Position numbers and translations under genes: made by a program. Below the pieces are notes generated by a model. The model worked only from the letters and a program-made list of their open reading frames with translations, had not been told where the DNA came from and ran no database searches. Shown piece after piece: positions 8,866 to 16,331 of a stretch of 64,000 bases of DNA; position 1 is the first letter of the stretch, and every line of letters begins with the position of its first letter. Source of the stretch: Kordia zhangzhouensis (lineage in GTDB: Bacteria; Bacteroidota; Bacteroidia; Flavobacteriales; Flavobacteriaceae); NCBI RefSeq assembly GCF_001005305.1, contig NZ_LBMH01000007.1, forward strand, positions 62,001 through 126,000, written 5' to 3'.

Positions 8866-9507
8866 TTATTTTTTACAAATAATTGTGTAATGTGGGTATA
8901 CAGCAATGGTTTGTTTTGATACATCAAGAATAGAGAAACCAATATCTTTTAAAATTCTTTGGGCGCTTTCACAAGTTATTTCACGGCCAATTTCTTGAGA
9001 AAATACAAGGTCGTGTAGTTTATTGCAATATACTAATATACTTGCTGCATCAATATCTTTTAAAACAAATACAGTTCCTTCAGAGATACTGTCATATATT
9101 TTTTGCAGAAAGTGTATTTGTTGATCTTTTGGAACATGATGCAATACATCATTTAAGAAAACCTTGTTATAATTTTTCATGCTGTCTGGAAAGTGAACTC
9201 CGTCGTATACAGAAAAATGATACTCTGCCTTAGGCGCATGTTTGGCAAACAATGCATTGGCGTTTTCTACTAACTCTTGTTTTATCTCAACACCGCTAAT
9301 TTTTTGCACCTTTTTAAAATGCTGTACTAGCAATGCAAATTGACCTGAACCGCAACCAATATCAAAAAAATGATCCGTTTCATCAATATGACTCAATAAA
9401 GTATCTACAGGAAATATCAACGGGCGAAATTTTATCTTCAACCGATTTATAAAAGATTCATCTTTTGCTTTATCACTTAAATATGTAAGGTATTTATTTG
9501 ATCCCAT
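8866..9507 (-). CDS. Class I SAM-dependent methyltransferase
   Basis: A protein of about 213 residues with the SAM-binding motif I FFDIGCGSGQFALLV, an acidic strand-2 end at ISGVEIKQE and the motif KVFLNDVLHHVPKDQQ. I chose the ATG at 9507 (MGSNKYLTYL), which overlaps the stop of the UbiA gene by one base as TAATG, a clear sign of translational coupling. The in-frame ATG at 9543 would only add a hydrophobic stretch that is out-of-frame UbiA tail. The substrate is unknown; a sugar or lipid-linked intermediate fits the operon. Confidence 0.8.
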   Translation of the reverse strand: MGSNKYLTYLSDKAKDESFINRLKIKFRPLIFPVDTLLSHIDETDHFFDIGCGSGQFALLVQHFKKVQKISGVEIKQELVENANALFAKHAPKAEYHFSVYDGVHFPDSMKNYNKVFLNDVLHHVPKDQQIHFLQKIYDSISEGTVFVLKDIDAASILVYCNKLHDLVFSQEIGREITCESAQRILKDIGFSILDVSKQTIAVYPHYTIICKK

Positions 9508-10367
9508 TAGAAATAAATTAAGAAATAAAATGAACTCAACCACATCAGTATAATAAATAGAATCAATGTGTCTTTTAGTAAGTATTTTACAGGCGATTCG
9601 GTATTATTATACACAAAAGTTTGCTGCAAATGTCGCAGCATTGCCAAAACAACAAAGATTGTTGTAATATAAATTTTGTCTGTCTTAAAGCGTGTGATTA
9701 CTTGTTCATCAACCGTGTACATGATGTATGTTACAATACTAACTCCAAGAACTAAAATCATCGCTGCGCTAAGATATTGTTCATTGTAAGCTGCCAAAAC
9801 CGTTCGGGTTTTATGAGGATCAGCATGAAGCAATTCACCTCTTCTTTTTGCAATGATAACATACAGCGCCATGAAAAAGGTGAGCATTATAATCCATTTA
9901 GAAGGCACTACTGCTACAGCCAAACCACCAATGACTATTCTAAAAACAAATCCTAAAGAGATAATAAATAGCTCAATAATAGCCATTTGTTTTAGCCAAA
10001 ATGTATACATAAGATTTAGCAGTAAATATGTAAGCGTAACATATACAACTTCTATAGGAAGGTATATTGAAGTGATTACTAGCGCCATTACTAACACCGC
10101 CATGATAGCATATGCTTGTGATTTTGAAATGGCTCCACTAACCAAGGGACGATTTTTCTTGTCTGGATGCAACCTATCCTGTTCAACATCCTTTACATCG
10201 TTAACGACATATACCAAGCTCGCTGTGAGTGAAAAGTATAGAAATACAATTGAAAGTATGCTCAAATTGGATAATTGCAACAACTCGCCACCAAAAAATG
10301 CCGTAAAAAAGATGAGCAAATTTTTAATCCAATGCTTGATTCTTAAAAGATGTAGTACCTGAATCAT
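9507..10367 (-). CDS. UbiA-family polyprenyl-phosphate phosphoribosyltransferase
   Basis: A 286-residue polytopic protein. Near the N-terminus it has LRIKHWIKNLLIFF, and near residue 55 NDVKDVEQDRLHPDKKNRPLVSG, the aspartate-rich first motif of the UbiA superfamily. The spacing and the K-N-RP tail match decaprenyl-phosphate 5-phosphoribosyltransferases (Rv3806c type), which make polyprenyl-phosphoryl-phosphoribose from PRPP. This is the first step to ribose or arabinofuranose donors. It is followed by a methyltransferase (TAATG overlap), and a HAD phosphatase is nearby. Epimerase genes of the DprE type are not in the window, so ribofuranose may be the final donor or the genes may lie elsewhere. 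Confidence 0.8.
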   Translation of the reverse strand: MIQVLHLLRIKHWIKNLLIFFTAFFGGELLQLSNLSILSIVFLYFSLTASLVYVVNDVKDVEQDRLHPDKKNRPLVSGAISKSQAYAIMAVLVMALVITSIYLPIEVVYVTLTYLLLNLMYTFWLKQMAIIELFIISLGFVFRIVIGGLAVAVVPSKWIIMLTFFMALYVIIAKRRGELLHADPHKTRTVLAAYNEQYLSAAMILVLGVSIVTYIMYTVDEQVITRFKTDKIYITTIFVVLAMLRHLQQTFVYNNTESPVKYLLKDTLILFIILMWLSSFYFLIYF

Positions 10368-10389
10368 GGAGCGTAAGTTACGTAGTTTT

Positions 10390-11553
10390 TTAGTTATCGT
10401 GGTTATTTTTGAGATTTTGTTGAATCTTTTGATATGCTTCTAGTACTTTTTGCTGTATACATTGATAACTTAAAGAAGTTCTATACTTTTTATTGTTTTC
10501 AAAAGCCGTAAGAAGCAATTCCTTATTTGTTAGGCTTTCTTTGATGGCAGTAGTAATCTCATGAATGTTTTCCGCATCATTGATTAACCAACCATTGATT
10601 TGATGTGTAATGTATTCTTCTGAAACATTTCCTGGATTGGTTTGAATAGGAAATGCTCCATATAACATTGCTTCTAGCATAGTATTCGGTATTCCATCTG
10701 TGATGCTAATACCAATAGCAATTTTTGCTGCTCCAAACTTTTTCATTAAAGAAGTATGTGATTCTTCAAAACCTCGTTTTGTATATGTAATTTGAAGTTG
10801 ATATTCGCTTTGCAAACGTTCAATTTCTGTAACAACAACAGGATGTGCCGCATACACATGAATATGATATTCCTTTACCAAATGGATTGTGTTTTCCAAT
10901 GCTTTTAATGCGTGTAAAGCACATCCTGCCCAATGATGGTATCCTTTTACTAGAATCAATTTTCTATTTTCAACAGGTGTTATCATTTCCTCATCCACCA
11001 AAAATCCGCCTCCTCCTGGATAACTTCCCAAAGCTTTTCCTAAAAAACCATACTGTTGTGCCAACGCAATATCTCGAACGTTGTCAGTAAATAAATAATC
11101 AATTTGCGCTAACAGTGTTTTGATTTTTTCTTTGTGAAAAGAATCATTGTAAAAATGATAGATATCACTTCCCCAAGTAGAACAAACCCATTTAAAGTGA
11201 ATTTTTTTTCGAACTGAAATCAACGGATAACTTTCTGTTTGAAGTTCCATTGAATGCACAATATCTGGTTTTATTTCTTCAATTAATTCTTGTAATTTTT
11301 CGCTAGCTGTTACTTTTAAAAGCGGTTCTACTTTTTCATTAAGTCTAGGGAATTTTTTTTTTAGAAAAGTTTCTCCTTTCAAGCGACGTATTTTTCGCTT
11401 CTTCCAACCTGTAACATAATTTGTCCATTGTAACTCTTCGTGAATGGGTCTATCCAAACAATCAAACACATACACATCATGAGAAGAATCTTTTAATTGA
11501 TTAATCCATCTCACTGCGTGTATGTATTGCATGGCTACAAATAGAATTTTCAT
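10390..11553 (-). CDS. Glycosyltransferase, GT4/GT-B type
   Basis: A 387-residue protein starting MKILFVAMQYIHAVRWINQL, with PDIVHSMELQTESYPL, CSTWGSDIYHFY and the late donor-site motif ISITDGIPNTMLEAMLYGAFPIQTNPGNVSE, the typical E-x7-E region of family 4 enzymes. The start resembles the cytoplasmic glycosyltransferases of exopolysaccharide clusters. It sits 22 bases before the UbiA gene and 9 bases after a methyltransferase. The sugar specificity cannot be read from sequence. Confidence 0.85.
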   Translation of the reverse strand: MKILFVAMQYIHAVRWINQLKDSSHDVYVFDCLDRPIHEELQWTNYVTGWKKRKIRRLKGETFLKKKFPRLNEKVEPLLKVTASEKLQELIEEIKPDIVHSMELQTESYPLISVRKKIHFKWVCSTWGSDIYHFYNDSFHKEKIKTLLAQIDYLFTDNVRDIALAQQYGFLGKALGSYPGGGGFLVDEEMITPVENRKLILVKGYHHWAGCALHALKALENTIHLVKEYHIHVYAAHPVVVTEIERLQSEYQLQITYTKRGFEESHTSLMKKFGAAKIAIGISITDGIPNTMLEAMLYGAFPIQTNPGNVSEEYITHQINGWLINDAENIHEITTAIKESLTNKELLLTAFENNKKYRTSLSYQCIQQKVLEAYQKIQQNLKNNHDN

Positions 11554-11562
11554 GCGATTAGG

Positions 11563-12516
11563 TTATTTTTTCCGCAATATTAAAATGACAGATTCTCCAA
11601 ATGGATATTTTCCTTCTTTGACACGCTTTACCAAACCTACTTTAGTAATTAACTTACGTATAATTTTTTCAACTTTATGCGCAAACGTATCGTTTACAAA
11701 TATGTGCTTTTTTGTATAGAAAAGATTCAACACTCTTTCTGTAAGTCTGTTAGTCAAAAGGTTTTTATGTAATTTTTTAGGAACAGGTTCATTGTGTATG
11801 TCTACAACTTCTACATTAAAAATTGTTTCAAAATGATAACATGTATCATTAAACCAACGTGTTATATGATGAGGCGGAAAGTTCAATACATGATTTTTGT
11901 TGTTGGTCAAAATTGAATTTGCTGAAGGAATTCCGATAATGAGCAGTCCTCCTTTTTTTAATGTTTCTAAGCAAGCATTGATAAACTCGTTCGGATTAGG
12001 CACATGTTCCAATACTTGAAAATTACACACTACATCAAACTCTTCTTGATGTGTTTTTGCAAAATCTTGTATGCTTTGATTGATTAATGTAACATTTCGC
12101 TTTGCAGCATTCTCAATTGCTTTATCATTATATTCTAGACCTGTGTAATTTTTTGTAGCAAGCAAATCTGCAAAATAACCACTTCCCGCACCAATTTCGA
12201 GCACATGATGCGAAGGATCTATAAAATTTTTAGCAAAAAAGAACTCATATCTGTTACTATTGTAGTAAAAATCTTGTTTTTCCTGAAGTAACTCATAAAA
12301 TGCGGAACTTCCATTACATATAGGTGTAAAAAAATGAAGATTACACGAATTGCATTTTACATACTGAATTGTTTTATGTGAGTGAAATTCGCTTGCAATA
12401 GAAATCCCCAGTCGATCTTTATACAAAGTACTGATTGCTTCCGTTTCAATTTCTTGAACAGTTTCTACTGTGTTCTCTTTACATAAAATGCAAGCTGTAT
12501 TTTCTAGTATTCCCAT
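11563..12516 (-). CDS. Class I SAM methyltransferase with N-terminal zinc-ribbon-like cysteines
   Basis: A protein of about 317 residues that begins MGILENTACILCKENTV. It carries two Cys pairs (CILC early and CNSC near residue 55), as in sugar C-methyltransferase-like proteins with a zinc ribbon. This is followed by the SAM motif VLEIGAGSGYFADLL and CNFQVLEHVPNPNEFI. The ATG at 12516 was chosen because it gives a 13-base overlap with the Wzt gene and places the Cys pair at the usual distance. The ATG at 12543 adds nine residues. It may methylate a sugar or the end of the chain; an end modification would fit the carbohydrate-binding tail of the exporter ATPase next door. Confidence 0.82.
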   Translation of the reverse strand: MGILENTACILCKENTVETVQEIETEAISTLYKDRLGISIASEFHSHKTIQYVKCNSCNLHFFTPICNGSSAFYELLQEKQDFYYNSNRYEFFFAKNFIDPSHHVLEIGAGSGYFADLLATKNYTGLEYNDKAIENAAKRNVTLINQSIQDFAKTHQEEFDVVCNFQVLEHVPNPNEFINACLETLKKGGLLIIGIPSANSILTNNKNHVLNFPPHHITRWFNDTCYHFETIFNVEVVDIHNEPVPKKLHKNLLTNRLTERVLNLFYTKKHIFVNDTFAHKVEKIIRKLITKVGLVKRVKEGKYPFGESVILILRKK

Positions 12517-13760
12517 GATGTACTTCCAAATGTTGATCCCCAATTTTTTGAAGGAGGTAAAATGTGTTCATTTTCCCAAAAAACAGGAAATGTGATTGCA
12601 TCTTCTATAATATCAATATCATATTTTCCATTCCCTAAAAATAGTGAAACTGAATACGAAGCTGGTGCTAATGGAAGTGCTTTAATCACAATTGTGACTG
12701 TATTTTTCTCTTTCTTCGTTATTAGCTTGGTTCCGTATTGATTGGTATTAGAGGCCATGATAACTTGCCCTTTTTCATTTTTGAACAGGTAGCCAATCGA
12801 AAATTCTTTTAACGTATCCAGTGTAAGTTTTACGTGCATTTGAAACTCTTTCCCTGTAATGACTTTAGCATTTCCATCTCCAATTGTTACTTTTTGCATG
12901 ATGGCTTGCATGCCTTTTTTACGATTTTTATGCGCTTCTAAGCTTTTGACATACGTTTCTTCAGAACCTTGTAAATAATGTTTAATCACATTCACAGTGT
13001 CTCCTTGCAAGACCATTTTACCATTTTCTAGTAATATTGATCTCGTACATAAATTTTGAATATTGGTCATGTCATGACTTACAAATAACACTGTTCTTCC
13101 TTCTCCTTTTGAGATGTCCTGCATTTTGCCAATTGCCTTTTTTTGAAATTCGGCGTCTCCTACTGCTAAGACTTCATCTACAACCAAAATTTCTGGTTCT
13201 AAATGTGCTGCTACTGCAAAAGCCAAACGTACTTTCATCCCTGAAGAATATCTTTTGACAGGTGTATTTACATATCGTTGTACTCCTGCAAATTCTACTA
13301 TTTCATCAAATTTAGATTTGATCTCTGCCTTTGTCATCCCTAAAATTGCTCCATTGAGAAAAATATTTTCCTTCCCTGTCAATTCTGGATGAAAACCAGT
13401 TCCTACTTCCAATAAGGAAGCGATTCTTCCTTTCGAACGAATAACACCACTTGTTGGCATAGTAACTTTAGAAAGAATTTTAAGAAGTGTAGATTTTCCT
13501 GCACCATTTTTACCAATAATCCCTAACACTTCTCCTCTATGCACATCAAAACTGATATCTTTGATTGCCCAAACATAATCAGATTTTCCCGTTGTAGAGC
13601 GTTTATTTTCTTCTCCTATTCGTTTATACGGATCTTCTTTTCCTCTGATTTTATGCCACCAACGATTCAAATCGTGACTAATTGTTCCTGTACCAATTAC
13701 CCCTAAACGGTATTGTTTAGACACATTTTCTACACGCAATATGACTTCCTTCTCCTTCAT
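12504..13760 (-). CDS. Polysaccharide ABC exporter ATPase with C-terminal sugar-binding domain (Wzt-like)
   Basis: A 418-residue protein with Walker A GIIGKNGAGKSTLLK (about residue 83), signature YSSGMKVRLAFAVA, Walker B ILVVDEVLAVGD and switch SHD. A C-terminal domain (about residues 265-418) matches the Wzt_C class, which in O9a systems recognises the capped glycan end. It powers export of a lipid-linked polysaccharide with the permease just upstream; the two genes overlap as TAATG at 13758-13762. The C-terminal domain suggests that a chain-end modification is read before export, which is known for other Wzt proteins and inferred here. Confidence 0.92.
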   Translation of the reverse strand: MKEKEVILRVENVSKQYRLGVIGTGTISHDLNRWWHKIRGKEDPYKRIGEENKRSTTGKSDYVWAIKDISFDVHRGEVLGIIGKNGAGKSTLLKILSKVTMPTSGVIRSKGRIASLLEVGTGFHPELTGKENIFLNGAILGMTKAEIKSKFDEIVEFAGVQRYVNTPVKRYSSGMKVRLAFAVAAHLEPEILVVDEVLAVGDAEFQKKAIGKMQDISKGEGRTVLFVSHDMTNIQNLCTRSILLENGKMVLQGDTVNVIKHYLQGSEETYVKSLEAHKNRKKGMQAIMQKVTIGDGNAKVITGKEFQMHVKLTLDTLKEFSIGYLFKNEKGQVIMASNTNQYGTKLITKKEKNTVTIVIKALPLAPASYSVSLFLGNGKYDIDIIEDAITFPVFWENEHILPPSKNWGSTFGSTSWEY

Positions 13761-14629
13761 TATACAGTGTCTATAAAATTACGTTCTGTTTTGTTGAAAA
13801 TGATAAGCCCAATTAAGAATATGAACAACGAAATTCCCAAAGTTGATAGCACATATTGAATAGAAAATTCACCTTCTGTAAATACCATATATCGAAACGA
13901 TTCTACCACACGAGCTAACGGATTGTATTCTACTATCCATGAAATAGATGTTGGCAATTTTTGAATTACAATCGCCATTGGATACATGACTGCCGATACA
14001 TACATTAAGAGTTGGATTCCAAACTGTACTAAGAAAGTCAAGTCCCTATATTTGGTAACCATTGATGAGATAATCATCCCTAGACCTAAACCTAACAACC
14101 CCATAATCAATACAATTACAGGCAGTAATATTAAATTTGAAGAAATAGTTCCTGCTTCATTATAGTATGCAAAATAGCCGTAAAAAGCTATAAATATTCC
14201 TATTTGAATTCCAAATTTTAGCAAATTGGACACTGTGATTGATAATGGCATAATCACTCTCGGAAAATACACTTTCCCAAAAATATTTTCATTTTTTTTA
14301 AATGTATCGGAAGTGGCTTTTAAACATTCTGCAAAATAGTTCCAGATGGTAATTCCTGCTAGATTGAATAGAAAAGCATTTACATTTCCTGTTTTAATAT
14401 CAGCAATTCCATTGAAAACTAAAGTAAAGATTACAGAGGTTAGCAAAGGTTGAATTAAATACCACAACGGACCTAATATAGTTTGCTTATATAAAGTAAC
14501 TACGTCGCGACGCACGAAAAGCATGAGTAAATCTCTATATTGCCAGATTTCTTTGAATTTGAAATCTAAGAGATTACTTTTTGAAGATATTTCAAATAAC
14601 CAGTTTGTATTTTTTTGGGGCGTATCCAA
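13760..14629 (-). CDS. Polysaccharide ABC exporter permease (Wzm-like, ABC-2 type)
   Basis: A 289-residue protein with about six membrane segments. It has the family start region YRDLLMLFVRRDVVTLYKQTILGPLWYLIQPLL, typical of ABC-2 permeases of glycan and teichoic-acid exporters, and the late MYPMAIV and YNPLARVVESFRYMVF. It forms the membrane half of the exporter with the Wzt-like ATPase encoded immediately after it. The spacing to the SxtJ-like gene before it is 17 bases. Confidence 0.92.
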   Translation of the reverse strand: MDTPQKNTNWLFEISSKSNLLDFKFKEIWQYRDLLMLFVRRDVVTLYKQTILGPLWYLIQPLLTSVIFTLVFNGIADIKTGNVNAFLFNLAGITIWNYFAECLKATSDTFKKNENIFGKVYFPRVIMPLSITVSNLLKFGIQIGIFIAFYGYFAYYNEAGTISSNLILLPVIVLIMGLLGLGLGMIISSMVTKYRDLTFLVQFGIQLLMYVSAVMYPMAIVIQKLPTSISWIVEYNPLARVVESFRYMVFTEGEFSIQYVLSTLGISLFIFLIGLIIFNKTERNFIDTV

Positions 14630-14646
14630 ACGTAGTTTTTTTTAGT

Positions 14647-15027
14647 TTACCAAATGTTTTCTAAGTCTTTTTTCGTGTACGTATGATTTCGTTCGACAAA
14701 TGTAGTATCTGAATCATGCTTTAATTTAAGATTGCTTCCTTTAGAAAAAATTCTAGAAAGAATCCCAAAAGGTGTCAAAAAGATAAAGAAGACCAATGAT
14801 AGAATAATCTTTGTGTTAATCCATCCTAAAACCATCGCAATTTTACCCCATATCCAAACAATTAAGCGTTCTAAAGGAGGTAAAAATGAAGCCGCACCAA
14901 TTGCTAAAGCAACATAACGTATATAATCTGCTGTTTTTTGGTTTTCTAGTTTAAATTCAAAAAAAGCAGAAATTATTAGAAAACCAGCAACAATAACTAA
15001 TATGACTTTTGAGTTATCTTCTTTCAT
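14647..15027 (-). CDS. SxtJ-like small membrane protein
   Basis: A 126-residue protein with three hydrophobic stretches (about residues 8-25, 38-52 and 60-100) and a charged C-terminus. Length, layout and the neighbours fit the SxtJ family, named after the saxitoxin cluster, where sxtI (carbamoyltransferase), sxtJ and sxtK are adjacent. Here a carbamoyltransferase, an SGNH hydrolase, a DUF5989 (SxtK-like) protein and this gene are consecutive. The function of SxtJ is not known. Assignment rests on my recall of the family and on synteny, so a profile search should confirm it. Confidence 0.65.
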   Translation of the reverse strand: MKEDNSKVILVIVAGFLIISAFFEFKLENQKTADYIRYVALAIGAASFLPPLERLIVWIWGKIAMVLGWINTKIILSLVFFIFLTPFGILSRIFSKGSNLKLKHDSDTTFVERNHTYTKKDLENIW

Positions 15028-15031
15028 TTTT

Positions 15032-15181
15032 TTAGAATAGTGTATAGATAAATGGCGCTATTGCTGATCCTCCACCTAAAACCAAGATTACTCCTAATAA
15101 TAGTAATACAATAATCATTGGCAACAGCCAGAATTTTTTTCGTTCTTTTAAGAAATTGAACATGTCTTTCAAAAACTCCAT
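15032..15181 (-). CDS. DUF5989 small membrane protein (SxtK-like), 49 residues
   Basis: This short gene reads from an ATG at 15179-15181 to a TAA at 15032-15034. It encodes MEFLKDMFNFLKERKKFW, a single membrane helix (about residues 19-36) and the end GGGSAIAPFIYTLF. The amphipathic N-terminus, one helix and a G-S-x-IAPFIY tail are the DUF5989 pattern. It sits 3 bases after the SGNH gene and 4 bases before the SxtJ-like gene, so it is tightly inside the operon. It probably supports a membrane complex around the carbamoyltransferase; that role is inferred. Confidence 0.8.
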   Translation of the reverse strand: MEFLKDMFNFLKERKKFWLLPMIIVLLLLGVILVLGGGSAIAPFIYTLF

Positions 15182-15184
15182 AGT

Positions 15185-16327
15185 CTACTTATTTAATGCC
15201 TTCATAAATGTTGCTAATTCGTTGCCCATTTTTTTACTTCCTTCTGGATTAAAATGGCAATCATCATACAGATAGTCACTTGTTTTGGGAATAATAGAAT
15301 CTGTTCTAAACACAGGTATTTCAAATGACGCAGCTTCTTGAATAGTGATAGCGTTAATACTATCTACTTTTTGTTGTAATCGCTCTGCATTGTATCGAAC
15401 GCCTCCACGAGATGTCATCCAATGCCAGTTTTTTAGCGTCTCATCATTCGTATCCCAACTCACTACTTGCGTCGCAAATATAAGCTTTATATTATTCGCC
15501 TGACAAATACCTATCAATGATTTTATTTTATTTGTATAATTCCCATAATCAGTTTCAGGCAACTGATTTACTACAGGACGAGCTTGTGTTTTTTTGACCT
15601 TTTTTTTATAACTAGAAGTTATACTAATTGTTTCTAAATCACTTTCTTCATTTTTGAAAACATAGTATAAGCGTCTTGGAATTTGAAACTCATATAGAAA
15701 CATGCCTAACATTTGTGTAAAACTAGTTTCTTTTTTTTCGTTCTTTATCACATTTAGTTTTAATGGATTTTTATCTAAGAGCAAGCGTGTTACATCATTA
15801 ATTCCGCAAAAAACAATTATTTCATCAGGTTGCAAATGAATAATTCGATGAACCAACATCGAGATATGATCCTGAATATTATCTCCTGATTTACCCGCGT
15901 TATACACTTTGACGGTTTTATTTTGGTATGCAACTTGGTTTAGGTCATTTTCTAAAACCTTTGTCCATACATCTTCATCATCTATATATAAACTTTCTGT
16001 AGAACTTCCTCCAATAGCAAAAATTCTATATTCGTTAGCTGGCTTAGGCATTTTTAGTTCTTCTCCTCGAAATCCTATATTATTGACTGTGAATTTTGTT
16101 TTTTGCTTATAGCTCTCAAAACCTAAAAGGCCCTCTTCGGCAGCAAATTCTAATTGCAAATTCGGGTCAAATTGCGATTCAATATACATGTTTCCTATTG
16201 GCGGAAAAAACATGTTCTTTTTGGCGTTTTCATACGGATCAGGCACTGGAAAAAACCACAGAATTCCTTCTACTAATACCAAAAGTACTAGTAATATAAT
16301 TAGGTTATATTTAATTGTTTTCCACAC
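15185..16327 (-). CDS. SGNH/GDSL hydrolase family protein, membrane-anchored
   Basis: A 380-residue protein with an N-terminal membrane segment (about residues 7-27), then FAIGGSSTESLY (block I with the nucleophile serine, about residue 106), VYNAGKSGDNIQDH (block II), VFCGINDVTRL (block III) and DDCHFNPEGSKKMG near the C-terminus (block V with Asp and His). All four SGNH blocks are visible, so it is probably an active esterase or acyltransferase facing the periplasm. It lies between the carbamoyltransferase and the DUF5989 gene, in a module that recurs around carbamoyltransferases. It could act on the glycan or on a lipid carrier. Confidence 0.8.
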   Translation of the reverse strand: MWKTIKYNLIILLVLLVLVEGILWFFPVPDPYENAKKNMFFPPIGNMYIESQFDPNLQLEFAAEEGLLGFESYKQKTKFTVNNIGFRGEELKMPKPANEYRIFAIGGSSTESLYIDDEDVWTKVLENDLNQVAYQNKTVKVYNAGKSGDNIQDHISMLVHRIIHLQPDEIIVFCGINDVTRLLLDKNPLKLNVIKNEKKETSFTQMLGMFLYEFQIPRRLYYVFKNEESDLETISITSSYKKKVKKTQARPVVNQLPETDYGNYTNKIKSLIGICQANNIKLIFATQVVSWDTNDETLKNWHWMTSRGGVRYNAERLQQKVDSINAITIQEAASFEIPVFRTDSIIPKTSDYLYDDCHFNPEGSKKMGNELATFMKALNK

Positions 16328-16331
16328 AGAT

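Noticed and set aside
9853-10362. 169-codon plus-strand frame inside the UbiA-type gene
   Set aside because: The sense frame is a polytopic UbiA protein with its metal motif; the antisense frame has no start context or family pattern.
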